Origin: Burkholderia dolosa | Lineage (GTDB): Bacteria > Pseudomonadota > Gammaproteobacteria > Burkholderiales > Burkholderiaceae | NCBI RefSeq assembly: GCF_902499135.1 | Contig: NZ_CABVPR010000048.1 | Coordinates: 1 to 44,416 of the forward strand | Length of the DNA stretch: 44,416 bases | Reading direction: 5' to 3' | In this document: one piece after another, positions 7,393 to 17,005 of the stretch | How the letters are laid out: each line of letters begins with the position of its first letter | How positions within the stretch are numbered: position 1 is the first letter of the stretch | The notes under the pieces: generated by a model | Databases searched by the model: none | Told to the model about the DNA's origin: nothing | The model's input: the letters and a program-made list of their open reading frames with translations, nothing else | Position numbers and translations under genes: made by a program

Positions 7393-9039
7393 TCAGGCCG
7401 CCGCGCGGCGGTCTGCGCCGTGCCATGCCGACCGGTTGATCGCGCTGACCACCGCATCGAGCGCGGCGCTCGCCGCATCGGCATGCAGCCCGACGCCATG
7501 ACGCAGCGGCGCATCGCCGACCCGGCAGCCGACCGATACCGCGATTCGTCCATCGCTCGTGCGCGTGTGTTCGCACGACGCGACGTCGATCGTCGTACCG
7601 GCCGCCGCCGCGAATGCCGCGACCGCGCGCTGCACGGCGTCCTCGGGCGTTGCATCGGCCGGCGGCGCACCGGCAATGTCGCGGTTGCGCCAGCGCGCGG
7701 TGTTGCCGTGGCGCGCAGCGGGGCCGTCGGTCTCGAAGAATTCGCGCACGAACAGCGCGCAGATCGCGTCGTCCGTCACTTCTTCGCCCGACGCGTCGGC
7801 AAGCGTCTGCACCGCATGGCTGAATTCGATCTGCACGCGGCGCGTCGGCGTGAAGCCCATGCCGCGCTCGAGCAGGAACGTCGCGCCGCCCTTGCCGGAC
7901 TGGCTGTTCACGCGGATCACCGCGTCGTAGCTGCGGCCGAGATCGGCCGGGTCGATCGGCAGGTACGGCACCTCCCACACCGCATCGGCGCGCTGTTGCG
8001 CGAAACCCTTGCGGATCGCATCCTGGTGCGAACCCGAGAACGCGGTGAAGACGAGGTCGCCCGCGTACGGATGGCGCGGATGCACGGGGATCCGGTTGCA
8101 GCGCTCGACGACGCGGCGCACCGCGTCGATGTCGGAGAAATCGAGGCCCGGATCGATCCCCTGCGTGTAGAGGTTCAGCGCGAGCGTGACGAGATCGACG
8201 TTGCCGGTACGCTCGCCGTTGCCGAACAGGCAGCCTTCGATGCGATCGGCGCCGGCGAGCAGCGCGAGTTCGGCGGCGGCGACCGCGGTACCGCGGTCGT
8301 TGTGCGGATGCACGGACAACACGATGCTGTCGCGATACGCGAGATTGCGGTCCATCCATTCGATCTGGTCGGCGAACACGTTCGGGGTGGCCGCTTCGAC
8401 GGTCGCCGGCAGATTCACGATCATCTTGCGATCGCGGGTCGGACGCCACGTCTGCACGACCGCGTCGCACACTTCGCGCGCGAACGTCAGCTCGGTCATG
8501 CTGAAGGTTTCCGGCGAGTACTGGTAGATCCAGTGCGTGTCCGGCCGCGCGGCCGCGTGTTCCTTGATGATGCGCGTGCCGTCGACCGCGAGCGCCTTCA
8601 CGTCGTCCTTCGACATCCCGAACACGATGCGGCGGAACGACGGACAGATCGCGTTGTACAGATGGACGATCGCGCGCGGCACGCCGTCGAGCGCTTCGAA
8701 CGTGCGTGCGATCAGGTCTTCGCGCGACTGCACGAGCACTTCGATCGTCACGTCGTCGGGAATGCGCTTCTCGTCGATCAGCTTGCGGACGAAATCGAAG
8801 TCGGTTTGCGACGCCGACGGAAAACCGACTTCGATCTCCTTGAAGCCGATCGCGACCAGCATCTCGAAGAATTCGAGCTTCTGCTCGATACTCATCGGCT
8901 CGATCAACGACTGGTTGCCGTCGCGCAGGTCGGTGCTCATCCAGACCGGCGCACGCTCGATCGTGCGGGTGGGCCAGCGGCGGCCGTTGATGCGGACGGG
9001 CTCGAACGGTCGGTACTTTTCTTGCGGATTGCGCTTCAT
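7393..9039 (-). CDS. leuA: 2-isopropylmalate synthase
   Basis: 548 residues. It condenses acetyl-CoA with 2-oxoisovalerate, the first committed step of leucine synthesis. Metal and substrate motifs are [11 protein letters not shown] near residue 35 and [12 protein letters not shown] near 245; a TIM-barrel domain is followed by a C-terminal regulatory domain ([19 protein letters not shown]). The sequence is of the longer actinobacterial/yeast-like LeuA class. ATG at 9039 is preferred (GAGG 8 bases upstream); a TTG seven codons earlier is also open. It stands apart from other leu or ilv genes and sits behind a leader-peptide region (9270-9344), implying leucine-responsive attenuation. Confidence 0.96.
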   Translation of the reverse strand: MKRNPQEKYRPFEPVRINGRRWPTRTIERAPVWMSTDLRDGNQSLIEPMSIEQKLEFFEMLVAIGFKEIEVGFPSASQTDFDFVRKLIDEKRIPDDVTIEVLVQSREDLIARTFEALDGVPRAIVHLYNAICPSFRRIVFGMSKDDVKALAVDGTRIIKEHAAARPDTHWIYQYSPETFSMTELTFAREVCDAVVQTWRPTRDRKMIVNLPATVEAATPNVFADQIEWMDRNLAYRDSIVLSVHPHNDRGTAVAAAELALLAGADRIEGCLFGNGERTGNVDLVTLALNLYTQGIDPGLDFSDIDAVRRVVERCNRIPVHPRHPYAGDLVFTAFSGSHQDAIRKGFAQQRADAVWEVPYLPIDPADLGRSYDAVIRVNSQSGKGGATFLLERGMGFTPTRRVQIEFSHAVQTLADASGEEVTDDAICALFVREFFETDGPAARHGNTARWRNRDIAGAPPADATPEDAVQRAVAAFAAAAGTTIDVASCEHTRTSDGRIAVSVGCRVGDAPLRHGVGLHADAASAALDAVVSAINRSAWHGADRRAAA

Positions 9040-9237
9040 CTTCTGGACCTCGGGTCTCAAGTCGCGAGCGAAGACGGGCGGCAGCGGCGACGGTTGGCCT
9101 GCCTCGCACCGCGGCGCCGGATCGCGCTACGGATGCGGATGATCTTCGCGAATCGGCCGACGGATAGCCGGACGACAGCTGACGACTTCGGGTTGTAAAA
9201 ACTGCGAGAAGGGTGCTGCGAGGAACTGCGGGAGGGA

Positions 9238-9308
9238 CCGTGCGAACGGCACACGGCGCTATGACAGCCTTACGCTAGTCGTAGCGATAGCGGCCGCGCT
9301 AGGCGGCC
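9238..9308 (-). promoter_or_regulatory. alternative hairpins of the leuA leader RNA
   Basis: GGCCGC/GCGGCC (9292-9297 and 9303-9308) and CGCTA/TAGCG (9273-9277 and 9282-9286) form inside the leader ORF. CGCTAT (9287-9292) can instead pair with ATAGCG (9257-9262) just after the stop codon. CCGTGTG/CGCACGG (9238-9256, 7 bp with one G-U) follows. The first two stems and the third share bases, so a ribosome stalled on the CTA codons would change which one forms. Pairings were drawn by eye, not computed. Confidence 0.5.
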
Positions 9309-9344
9309 GGAGGTAATTCGGAGGGTGTTCGGAAAGGAACGCAT
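9270..9344 (-). CDS. leuL: leucine leader peptide of leuA
   Basis: A 24-residue peptide, too short for ordinary gene finders. Leucine codons are CTC at codon 8 and CTA at codons 15, 19, 21 and 23, before TAA at codon 25. CTA is rarely used in this GC-rich genome, where neighbouring genes use CTG and CTC, so the cluster is a strong sign of a charged-tRNA-Leu sensor. It has no convincing ribosome site, but the predicted transcription start is 2-3 bases before the ATG, which fits leaderless translation. It lies 230 bases upstream of leuA. The gene symbol is by analogy with other leu leaders. Confidence 0.8.
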   Translation of the reverse strand: MRSFPNTLRITSGRLARPLSLRLA

Positions 9345-9353
9345 GTCGGCAAC

Positions 9354-9381
9354 TCTATGCCAGGAGGCGGGCGGCTGTCAA
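9354..9381 (-). promoter_or_regulatory. leuA leader promoter
   Basis: A perfect TTGACA -35 (9376-9381) and a CATAGA -10 (9354-9359, three of six consensus bases) with a 16-base spacer on the reverse strand. Predicted start of transcription is near 9346-9347, just before the leader ATG at 9344. The promoter lies in the gap after ybiB, whose stop codon is at 9405. Confidence 0.6.
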
Positions 9382-9404
9382 ATGGTCGGCTGCGCCGGCC
9401 GCGT

Positions 9405-10379
9405 TCAGCGCGCGATGCGGGCGATCCGCACGATCGTCGCGACCTGGCGCGCGAGCGTGTCGGGCACCGGGATTTCGCCGCGCAGCACCGCGTCCGTCCA
9501 TGCGGCCGTCGTCGCTGCGTCGCGCGATTCCGGCAGCGGCACCGGCGGCGCGTCGGCGGACGAGCGCTCGGCGTCGATCAGCGTGTCGCACGCGCCGTCG
9601 TGCAGCCAGTCGACCTGCACCTGACGCCGCGTGTCGGCGACGGCTTCGCCTTCCGTGCCGCGTGCGAGCAGCGCGCCGCCGAGCGCCGCGTCCGGATGGT
9701 CGCGGAACAGTAGTGCGAGGCTGTCGCGATACGGCGGATGCGTGTAGTTGACGAGCCGCAGCCCGGCCGGCGCGAACGGCTGCAGGATCTTCACGAGCGT
9801 GTGCGTCGAGTTGCGCACGCCGAGCACGCTCCGTATCGCCAGCAGGCGCGCGATGCGCGGCGCCAGCACGTCGATCGGCGCGAATGCGACGCGGCGCTCG
9901 GCGAGCGTGTCCTCGATCGCGTCGTGCGACGTCGATGGCGCGATCGACAGCGCCGAAAAGATCTCCGCGCTCGTCACGCGGCCGGGATCGCGTTCGACGC
10001 CGTGCACGAGTACCGGCACGCCTTCGCGCGCGAGCAGCAGCGCGAGCAGCGGCACGAGGTTCGGCTGCTTGCGCGCGCCGTTGTAGCTCGGGATCGACAC
10101 CGGCCGGAATGCGGCGTCCTGCACGTGCAGCGGCTCGAACGACGCCTGCGCGGCGGCCAGCATCGCGGCCAGTTCGTCGGCCGTTTCTCCTTTGAGCCGA
10201 TAGGCGATCAGGATGGCGCCGAGTTCGACGTCCGACACGCGGCCGTCGAGCATCGCGCGGTACAGCTCGAACGTGTCGTCGGCGGACAGCGCGCGTGCGC
10301 CGTGCGGGCCGCGGCCGATTTCCTTGATGAAGCGGGCGCAGGGAAACGGTTCGGCGGCGGGGTCGTGGAAAGCGGTCAT
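9405..10379 (-). CDS. ybiB: YbiB-type protein (glycosyltransferase family 3 / TrpD2)
   Basis: 324 residues, against about 320 for E. coli YbiB. It resembles anthranilate phosphoribosyltransferase (TrpD): a small helical N-domain (ALSADDTFELYRAMLDGRVSD) then an alpha/beta domain with IPSYNGARKQPNLVPLLALLLA. The TrpD2 branch does not make tryptophan; E. coli YbiB binds nucleic acid and is tied to the LexA response. There are no trp genes near, which supports YbiB over TrpD. The start at 10379 gives the family length; the ribosome site is weak. A TTG 28 codons upstream is less likely. Confidence 0.85.
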   Translation of the reverse strand: MTAFHDPAAEPFPCARFIKEIGRGPHGARALSADDTFELYRAMLDGRVSDVELGAILIAYRLKGETADELAAMLAAAQASFEPLHVQDAAFRPVSIPSYNGARKQPNLVPLLALLLAREGVPVLVHGVERDPGRVTSAEIFSALSIAPSTSHDAIEDTLAERRVAFAPIDVLAPRIARLLAIRSVLGVRNSTHTLVKILQPFAPAGLRLVNYTHPPYRDSLALLFRDHPDAALGGALLARGTEGEAVADTRRQVQVDWLHDGACDTLIDAERSSADAPPVPLPESRDAATTAAWTDAVLRGEIPVPDTLARQVATIVRIARIAR

Positions 10380-10557
10380 CGGAGCGTCGGGCGGGCGGCC
10401 GCCATCGGGCCGCGCGGCAATCGTGAAGAATGCCCCGAGTATCGCACGGGCGGCGCGCGGCAACGCGGCGCGTCGCGCTACACTCTGGGTCCCGGCGGCG
10501 CGCCGCCATGCCGCGCACGGGCCGTCGCCGACCGAATACGACTACGAGAGACATCCG

Positions 10558-11202
10558 ATGAAGCTCTACAGCTATTTCCGCAGTTCCGCGTCGTACCGCG
10601 TGCGGATCGCCCTGAACCTGAAACGGCTGCCGTTCGACTACGTTCCGGTGCACATGCTGCGCGACGGCGGCCAGCAGCTGAAGGACGAATATCGCGCGCT
10701 GAACCCGGATGCGCTGGTGCCGACGCTCGTCGACGGCGACGTGACGCTGCAGCAGTCGCTGGCGATCATCGAGTATCTCGAAGAGACGCATCCCGAGCCG
10801 CCGCTGCTGCCGCAGCGGCCGGCCGATCGCGCTTACGTGCGCGCGATCGCGCTGCAGATCGCGTGCGAAATCCATCCGCTCGACAACCTGCGCGTGCTGA
10901 AGTACCTGAAGCACACGCTGCAGGTGACCGAGGACGCGAAGAACGCATGGTACCGGCACTGGATCGAGGCCGGTTTCGCGTCGCTGGAGACGCGTCTCGC
11001 GAACGATCCGCGCACCGGCAAGCTATGCTTCGGCGACACGCCGACGCTGGCCGACCTGTGCATCGTGCCGCAGGTGTTCAATGCGAATCGCTTCTCGATC
11101 GATACGACGCGTTATCCGACGATCCAGCGGATCGCCGACTACGCGTCGACGCTCGACGCATTCAAGGCCGCCGAACCGGGCGTCCAGCCGGACGCGGAGT
11201 GA
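10558..11202 (+). CDS. maiA: maleylacetoacetate isomerase (zeta-class glutathione transferase)
   Basis: 214 residues. It isomerises maleylacetoacetate to fumarylacetoacetate with glutathione, in tyrosine/homogentisate breakdown. The zeta-class motif SSASYRVRIAL is at residues 9-19, with the catalytic Ser in the SSxxYRVR element. The thioredoxin-like N-domain contains VPTLVDGD and QQSLAIIEYLEETHP; the helical C-domain contains the CEIHPLDNLRVLKYL segment and PTLADLCIVPQVFNA. No other homogentisate genes are in the window, so the pathway partners lie elsewhere. It ends facing ftsY. Confidence 0.94.
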   Translation: MKLYSYFRSSASYRVRIALNLKRLPFDYVPVHMLRDGGQQLKDEYRALNPDALVPTLVDGDVTLQQSLAIIEYLEETHPEPPLLPQRPADRAYVRAIALQIACEIHPLDNLRVLKYLKHTLQVTEDAKNAWYRHWIEAGFASLETRLANDPRTGKLCFGDTPTLADLCIVPQVFNANRFSIDTTRYPTIQRIADYASTLDAFKAAEPGVQPDAE

Positions 11203-11261
11203 GAGTGAAAACGCGGGCCGGGCCCGCGTGCGGACGTGACGAAGGGCGCGTGAAGATGACG

Positions 11262-11287
11262 AAGGGGCGCCCGAACGCGCCCCCTTT
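11262..11287. terminator. hairpin between convergent maiA and ftsY
   Basis: AAGGGGCGC and GCGCCCCCTT pair with one bulged C around a short loop, between two genes that end face to face. The T-tract is only three bases, so activity as an intrinsic terminator is uncertain. A second stem, ACGCGGGCC/GGGCCCGCGT, is nearby at about 11212-11230 without any T-tract. Confidence 0.45.
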
Positions 11288-11312
11288 GTGTAGCGTTGCG
11301 CGTCGGCCGCGT

Positions 11313-12473
11313 TCAGCCGAGCAGCGCGTCCGCGAATTCCTCGGCGCTGAACGGCTGCAGGTCCTCGACCTTCTCGCCGACGCCGATGAAGTAAACCGGC
11401 ACCGGCCGCTGCCGCGCGATCGCGGCGAGAATCCCGCCCTTTGCGGTGCCGTCGAGCTTCGTGACGATCAAGCCGGTGAGGCCGAGCGCATCGTCGAACG
11501 CCTTGACCTGCGTGAGCGCGTTCTGGCCCGTGTTCGCGTCGATCACGAGCAGCACTTCGTGCGGCGCGCCGTCGTGGGCCTTCGAAATCACGCGCTTCAC
11601 CTTCTTCAGCTCTTCCATCAGATGCAGCTGCGTCGGCAGGCGGCCGGCCGTGTCGGCCATCATCACGTCGATCTTGCGCGCGCGCGCCGCGCTGACCGCA
11701 TCGAAGATCACCGCGGCCGGGTCGCCGCTTTCCTGCTGCACGACCGTCACGTTGTTGCGCTCGCCCCAGACCGCGAGCTGTTCGCGCGCCGCTGCACGGA
11801 ACGTGTCGCCGGCCGCCAGCAGCACCGACTGATCGAAGCTCTGCAGATGCTTCGCGAGCTTGCCGATGCTGGTCGTCTTGCCCGCGCCGTTCACGCCCGC
11901 GATCATCATCACGAGCGGCTGCGCGCGGCCGAGCACCAGCGATTTCTCGAGCGGCGTCAGCAGTTCGACGAGCAGATCGCGCAGCGCGCTCTTCACCTGC
12001 TGCGGATCGGTCAGCCGGCCCACGCGCACTTTTTCGCGCAGCGCGCCGAGCAGGTATTCGGTCGCGTCGACGCCCGCGTCCGACATCAGCAACGCGGTTT
12101 CGAGCTCCTCGTACAGATCCTCGTCGATCTTCGTGTTGACGAATACGCCGGTGATGCTCGAGCCCGTCTTCGCGAGCCCGGTCTTCAGGCGCGCGAGCCA
12201 CGATTTCTTCGCGGACGCATCCTGCATGGGCGGCGGGACGATCTCGACGGTCTCGACGACTTCGTCGCGGCCGTCGTTGGTCGGCGTGACGGTCATCACG
12301 ACGGCCGGCGCGGCCGGTTGCGCGGCGGGGTCCTGCGGTGCATCGGGCGTCTGCGGCGCATCGGACGCCTGCTGTGCATCGGACGACTCGTCCGATTGCG
12401 GCGCGTCGGCCGGCTGCGATTCCGCGGGATCGGAATCCTGCGTTTTCTTGAATCGTTTGAAGAAGCTGAACAT
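11313..12473 (-). CDS. ftsY: signal recognition particle receptor FtsY
   Basis: 386 residues. FtsY docks SRP-ribosome complexes at the membrane. The N-terminal lipid-binding helix MFSFFKRFKK is followed by a low-complexity Asp/Pro/Ala/Gln region (about 12-58) with repeated SDAPQ-like units, the usual acidic A-domain. The NG domain has GVNGAGKT (193-200), DTAGRLPTQ, and TKLDGTAKGG. The start at 12473 is set by the N-terminal helix; the open frame continues upstream to 13592 but that part is an antisense shadow of rsmD. It diverges from rsmD, the same arrangement as in many proteobacteria. Confidence 0.96.
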   Translation of the reverse strand: MFSFFKRFKKTQDSDPAESQPADAPQSDESSDAQQASDAPQTPDAPQDPAAQPAAPAVVMTVTPTNDGRDEVVETVEIVPPPMQDASAKKSWLARLKTGLAKTGSSITGVFVNTKIDEDLYEELETALLMSDAGVDATEYLLGALREKVRVGRLTDPQQVKSALRDLLVELLTPLEKSLVLGRAQPLVMMIAGVNGAGKTTSIGKLAKHLQSFDQSVLLAAGDTFRAAAREQLAVWGERNNVTVVQQESGDPAAVIFDAVSAARARKIDVMMADTAGRLPTQLHLMEELKKVKRVISKAHDGAPHEVLLVIDANTGQNALTQVKAFDDALGLTGLIVTKLDGTAKGGILAAIARQRPVPVYFIGVGEKVEDLQPFSAEEFADALLG

Positions 12474-12686
12474 GGTCTGGCGTGTCGGGAAGAGGGCGGA
12501 TTGCCGCCCGGGAAAGCGGGGCGCCGCAGGGGCCGCATTGCGCGCGGGCGCGCGACGGCCGAAGCCCCGCATTTTATCAGTGCGGCGCCTGCGCGCGCCG
12601 GCCGCCGATGCCGCTGTGGTAACGTGCGCGTGTTTGGCGGCGCGCCCTCGCGCGCGCCCGTTCCCCTCCGTTGTCGATATTTCCGT

Positions 12687-13301
12687 ATGTCCCGTTCCTC
12701 TTCCGGCCGCTCGGCGGCCTCCGCGAGCCGCGGCAAACCGCACACGATCCGCATCATCGGCGGCGACTGGAAGCGCACGCCGCTCGCGGTGCTCGATCTC
12801 GACGGTCTGCGTCCGACGCCCGATCGCGTGCGTGAAACGCTGTTCAACTGGCTCGGCCAGAACCTCGACGGCCAGCGCTGCCTCGACCTGTTCGCGGGCA
12901 CCGGCGCGCTCGGCTTCGAAGCCGCGTCGCGCGGCGCCGCGAGCGTCGTGATGGTCGAGCGCCACCCGCGCGCGGCGCAGCAGTTGCGGGCGATCAAGGA
13001 CAAGCTCGGCGCGCGCACCGTCGAAGTCGCGGAAGCGGACGGCCTGCGGCTCGCGGCCGGACTCGCACCTGGCGCATTCGACGTCGTGTTCCTCGATCCG
13101 CCGTTCGGCGAGCCCGACATGCTCGCTCGCGCGCTTGCGCTGACGGCGCCGCTCGTCGCGCCGGGCGGCGCGCTGTACGTCGAGAGCGGAGCCGACCTCG
13201 ACCCGTCCGCGCATCCGGCGCTCGCGGGTTGGCAGGTCGTCAGGCACGGTAAGGCCGGCGCGGTCCACTATCATTTGCTGCGGCGCGAAAATGATGAATA
13301 A
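12687..13301 (+). CDS. rsmD: 16S rRNA (guanine-966-N2) methyltransferase RsmD
   Basis: 204 residues. It methylates G966 in helix 31 of 16S rRNA. An RNA-facing N-terminus (HTIRIIGGDWKRTPL, then RPTPDRVRETLFNWL) precedes the SAM-binding motif CLDLFAGTGALGFEAASRG and the catalytic DPPFG motif (FDVVFLDPPFGEP). The ATG at 12687 fits the family length; the same frame is open far upstream but without coding features. It is followed by coaD on the same strand after 111 bases, a common pairing. Confidence 0.94.
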   Translation: MSRSSSGRSAASASRGKPHTIRIIGGDWKRTPLAVLDLDGLRPTPDRVRETLFNWLGQNLDGQRCLDLFAGTGALGFEAASRGAASVVMVERHPRAAQQLRAIKDKLGARTVEVAEADGLRLAAGLAPGAFDVVFLDPPFGEPDMLARALALTAPLVAPGGALYVESGADLDPSAHPALAGWQVVRHGKAGAVHYHLLRRENDE

Positions 13302-13910
<609 letters not shown>

Positions 13911-13954
13911 TGCGGCGCCGGCCGGTTTCGTTGCGAACCCGGCCGCCGGCCTGA

Positions 13955-14236
<282 letters not shown>

Positions 14237-14247
14237 TTCGCGCAGCG

Positions 14248-14308
14248 ACGCATGCGCCGGCGGGATTCGGCGCGTGCGTAATGGTCTTGGCCGGCGCGGC
14301 TGCGCCGG
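14248..14308. terminator. two hairpins between the ferredoxin gene and hisC
   Basis: ACGCATGCGCCG (14248-14259) pairs with CGGCGCGTGCGT (14268-14279) with one mismatch. CCGGCGC (14291-14297) pairs with GCGCCGG (14302-14308) around a 4-base loop. Neither has a T-tract. Their place between convergent genes suggests a transcription-end role. Confidence 0.35.
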
Positions 14309-14315
14309 TCGCGGT

Positions 14316-15383
14316 TCAGCCGAGCAGGCCGCGCAACGCGGCGACGAGCGCATCGCATTCGGCGTCGGTGCCGACGGTAATGCGCAGGTGCTGATCGATT
14401 CGCGGCAGCCGGAAGTGCCGCACGAAAATTTCCCGTTCCTTCAGTTTGGCCGCGAGCGTGCCTGCATCGTGCGCGGGATGGCGCGCGAACACGAAATTCG
14501 CGGCCGACGGCACGACGTCGAAGCCGAGTTGCTCGAGCGCGTGCGTGAGCCGCGTGCGGCTGTCGATCACGCGCCGGCACGTCGTACCGAAATACGCGTC
14601 GTCCTCGTATGCGGCCTGCGCGGCGACCTGTGCAAGCCGGTCGAGCGGATACGAATTGAAGCTGTCCTTCACGCGGTTCAGCGCGTCGATCAGCGCCGCA
14701 TCGCCGAATGCAAAGCCCACGCGCATGCCGGCGAGCGAGCGCGCCTTCGACGTCGTGTGCACGACGAGCAGGTTCGGATGGCGGTCGATCAGCGTGATCG
14801 CCGATTCCGCGCCGAAATCGACGTACGCCTCGTCGATCACGACGACCGATGACGGGTTCGCGGCCGCGATCCGCTCGACGTCCGCGCGCGGCAGCGCGCG
14901 CCCGGTCGGCGCATTCGGGTTCGGAAACAGCACGCTGCCGCCGTCGTCGAGATAGTCGTCGACACGGATCGAGAGGTCGTCCGCGAGCGGCACGATCTTC
15001 GTTTGAACGCCGTACAGGCGCGCATACGTCGGATAGAAGCTGTACGTGATGTCGGGAAAGCGCAGCGGCCGGTCGTGCTTGAGCAGCGCCTGGAACGTGT
15101 GCGCGAGCACCTCGTCGGAGCCGTTGCCGACGAATACCTGATCGGGAGCGATCCGGTGATGCGCGGCGACGGTTTCGCGCAGCGCACGCGCGAGCGGGTC
15201 CGGATAGCGGCGCAGCGTGTCGCCGGTTGCGCCGAGTTCGCGTGCGATCGCCGCGACGACGCGCGGCGACGGCGGATAGGGATTCTCGTTGGTGTTCAGC
15301 TTGACGGGGTGTGCGAGCGCGGGCTGCTCACCCGGCACGTACGGGACGAGTTGCTGAACGATGTCGCTCCAGTAACGGCTCAC
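14316..15383 (-). CDS. hisC: histidinol-phosphate aminotransferase
   Basis: 355 residues, a PLP enzyme that transfers an amino group between glutamate and imidazole acetol phosphate in histidine synthesis. Visible motifs: [12 protein letters not shown] (30-40), [10 protein letters not shown] with Asp184, and the PLP lysine at Lys213 in [14 protein letters not shown]. The start is GTG at 15383 with AGGAG 8 bases upstream. It lies away from any his operon, so it may be a second copy (Burkholderia usually has two), and could also serve aromatic amino acids. Confidence 0.92.
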   Translation of the reverse strand: MSRYWSDIVQQLVPYVPGEQPALAHPVKLNTNENPYPPSPRVVAAIARELGATGDTLRRYPDPLARALRETVAAHHRIAPDQVFVGNGSDEVLAHTFQALLKHDRPLRFPDITYSFYPTYARLYGVQTKIVPLADDLSIRVDDYLDDGGSVLFPNPNAPTGRALPRADVERIAAANPSSVVVIDEAYVDFGAESAITLIDRHPNLLVVHTTSKARSLAGMRVGFAFGDAALIDALNRVKDSFNSYPLDRLAQVAAQAAYEDDAYFGTTCRRVIDSRTRLTHALEQLGFDVVPSAANFVFARHPAHDAGTLAAKLKEREIFVRHFRLPRIDQHLRITVGTDAECDALVAALRGLLG

Positions 15384-15527
15384 CGCTTGGCTCCTGACGG
15401 ACAAAACGACAGAGATTACCGCATGCACGCGGCGACGGCGCGCGATCGTGCACGAGGGCCGGGCTGCGCGGCGAAGCGCGGCCGGCAGCCCGATGCGCCG
15501 CACGGTACGACAGGCGGCGCCGCGCGC

Positions 15528-16127
15528 TCAGCTGCGATGCAACTGCATCGTCGCGCGATCGAGCTCGCCCTTGACGATCATCGGCATCACTGCGAGCGCG
15601 CGCTCGATCGACGCGTCGATTACGTCCTGTTCTTCGCGGCGCGGCGGTTTCAGCACGAAGTTCGCGACGTCGGGCTTCGCGCCGGCGCGCGCGCTTTCCG
15701 GAATCAGGTCGCGCGGATGCCCGATGCCGATACGCAGCCGCCAGTACTGCTGCGACGACAGATGCGCGGAGATGTCCTTCAGACCGTTGTGGCCGCCGCT
15801 GCCGCCGCCGAGCTTCAGCTTCACGGTACCGGGTGGCAGGTCGAGCTCGTCGTGCGCGACGAGGATCTGGTCGGGCAGGATCTTGAAGAAATGCGCGAGC
15901 GCGACGACCGACTGGCCGGAGCGGTTCATGTAGGTCTGAGGTTCGAGCAGATGCACTTCCTCGCCGTGCACGCGCGCTTTCGCGTAGAAGCCGTGGAAGC
16001 GGCGCTCGTCGCGCAGCGTCGCGCCCGCTTCCCGCGCGAGCTGGTCGATCAGCCAGAAGCCGGCATTGTGACGCGTCGCAGTGTATTCCGCCCCGGGATT
16101 GCCGAGGCCGACGATCAGTTTGATCAT
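15528..16127 (-). CDS. pth: peptidyl-tRNA hydrolase
   Basis: 199 residues. It frees tRNA from peptidyl-tRNA dropped by ribosomes. The three active-site residues sit at their canonical numbers: Asn10 (GLGNPG), His20 (TRHNAGF) and Asp93 ([10 protein letters not shown]). The conserved [13 protein letters not shown] segment follows. It is downstream of rplY with a terminator between, the usual prs-rplY-pth order, so readthrough or its own promoter is needed. Confidence 0.97.
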   Translation of the reverse strand: MIKLIVGLGNPGAEYTATRHNAGFWLIDQLAREAGATLRDERRFHGFYAKARVHGEEVHLLEPQTYMNRSGQSVVALAHFFKILPDQILVAHDELDLPPGTVKLKLGGGSGGHNGLKDISAHLSSQQYWRLRIGIGHPRDLIPESARAGAKPDVANFVLKPPRREEQDVIDASIERALAVMPMIVKGELDRATMQLHRS

Positions 16128-16163
16128 GACGTTTCGAAGGCGGCGATCGCCGCCTGGGCGCAG

Positions 16164-16199
16164 AAAAAGAAAAACCCGCCGGGCAAGCCGCGGCGGGTT
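16164..16199 (-). terminator. intrinsic terminator of rplY
   Basis: AACCCGCCG and CGGCGGGTT (16173-16181, 16191-16199) form a 9-bp stem. On the reverse strand TTTTTCTTTTT follows. It lies 36 bases after the rplY stop codon and 37 before pth. Confidence 0.88.
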
Positions 16200-16235
16200 G
16201 CGTCGACCGTTTCGCGAAACGGATCGAAAAGGCGC

Positions 16236-16844
16236 TTAGGCAGCCGGCGTTTCGCCTTCGCCAGCAGCGTCCGACACGGCGCCAGCCGGGACCGTCGCCG
16301 ATGCGATGACCGGGTTTTCCGCGTCGATGTGCGCAACCAGCGCGACGCCGTTCGGCAGTGCGATGTCCTTCGCGTGGACCGACTGACCGGCTTCGATCTT
16401 CGACAGGTCGACTTCGAGGAACTCCGGCAGTGCGGCCGGCAGGCACTCGACTTCGATTTCCGTTGCGACGTGCGAAATGACCGCGCTCGACAGCTTCACG
16501 GCCGGGCTCGTTTCAGCGTTCAGGAAGTGCAGCGGCACCTTCGTGTGCAGCTTCTTCTTCGCGTCGACGCGCTGGAAATCCACGTGCAGCACGAGCTGCT
16601 TGAACGGGTGGTATTGCACGTCGCGCAGCAGAACCTGTTGCGACTTGCCGGCCACTTCGAGGTCGAGGATCGACGAGTGGAAGGCTTCTTTCTTCAGCGC
16701 GTGCCACAGTGCGTTGTGATCGAGTTCGATCATTTGCGGGGCTGCTTCGCCACCGTAGACGATACCCGTGGTCTTACCGGCGTTGCGCAGGCGGCGGCTC
16801 GCACCCGTACCTTGCTGTTGGCGCTCGAAAGCGACGACTTTCAT
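16236..16844 (-). CDS. rplY: 50S ribosomal protein L25 (long Ctc form)
   Basis: 202 residues: an N-terminal 5S-rRNA-binding L25 domain ([20 protein letters not shown]) plus the C-terminal TL5/Ctc extension ([37 protein letters not shown]), unlike the short E. coli L25. ATG at 16844 is chosen because GGAG lies just upstream; a TTG four codons earlier would cover that site. It is preceded by prs, and a terminator lies on each side of it. Confidence 0.96.
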   Translation of the reverse strand: MKVVAFERQQQGTGASRRLRNAGKTTGIVYGGEAAPQMIELDHNALWHALKKEAFHSSILDLEVAGKSQQVLLRDVQYHPFKQLVLHVDFQRVDAKKKLHTKVPLHFLNAETSPAVKLSSAVISHVATEIEVECLPAALPEFLEVDLSKIEAGQSVHAKDIALPNGVALVAHIDAENPVIASATVPAGAVSDAAGEGETPAA

Positions 16845-16948
16845 GTGACTCTCCAATGGCTGCCCGCGACCAGGCAGTAAAACGGGGCCGTCGACATGGC
16901 GGCCCCCGATGAAACGGCCGGGGTTTCGTCTATCCCGTCCGATTGTGC

Positions 16949-16976
16949 AAAAAGCGAAGCGTTGCCGCTTCGCTTT
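16949..16976 (-). terminator. intrinsic terminator of prs
   Basis: AAAGCGAAGC (16951-16960) and GCTTCGCTTT (16967-16976) form a perfect 10-bp stem with a 6-base loop, followed on the reverse strand by TTTTT. It starts 30 bases after the prs stop codon. Confidence 0.88.
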
Positions 16977-17005
16977 CTACGCATGCTTTGCTTTGTCGGT
17001 TCCGA

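Larger units (their letters stand above)
9040..9404. other. leuA control region (365 bases)
   Basis: Read on the reverse strand it holds, in order: a promoter (9354-9381), the leader peptide (9270-9344), nested hairpins, a 7-bp hairpin (9238-9256), and a C-rich, G-poor stretch (9202-9238). By hand count that stretch is 18 C and 7 G in 37 bases of transcript. TTTTT at 9197-9201 follows without a GC stem in front of it, so it is not a standard intrinsic terminator. The remaining 160 bases to leuA show no clear feature. Confidence 0.65.

Noticed and set aside
9197-9238. Intrinsic terminator at TTTTT in the leuA leader
   Set aside because: The transcript upstream of the T-run is C-rich and has few G, so it cannot form a GC stem. 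A Rho-type site is the better reading.
9738-13301. A 1187-codon forward open frame across ybiB, maiA, ftsY and rsmD
   Set aside because: Only its last 204 codons (rsmD, from 12687) have family features. The rest is Arg/Ala-rich and lies antisense or out of frame to recognised genes. Long spurious frames are expected in DNA this GC-rich.
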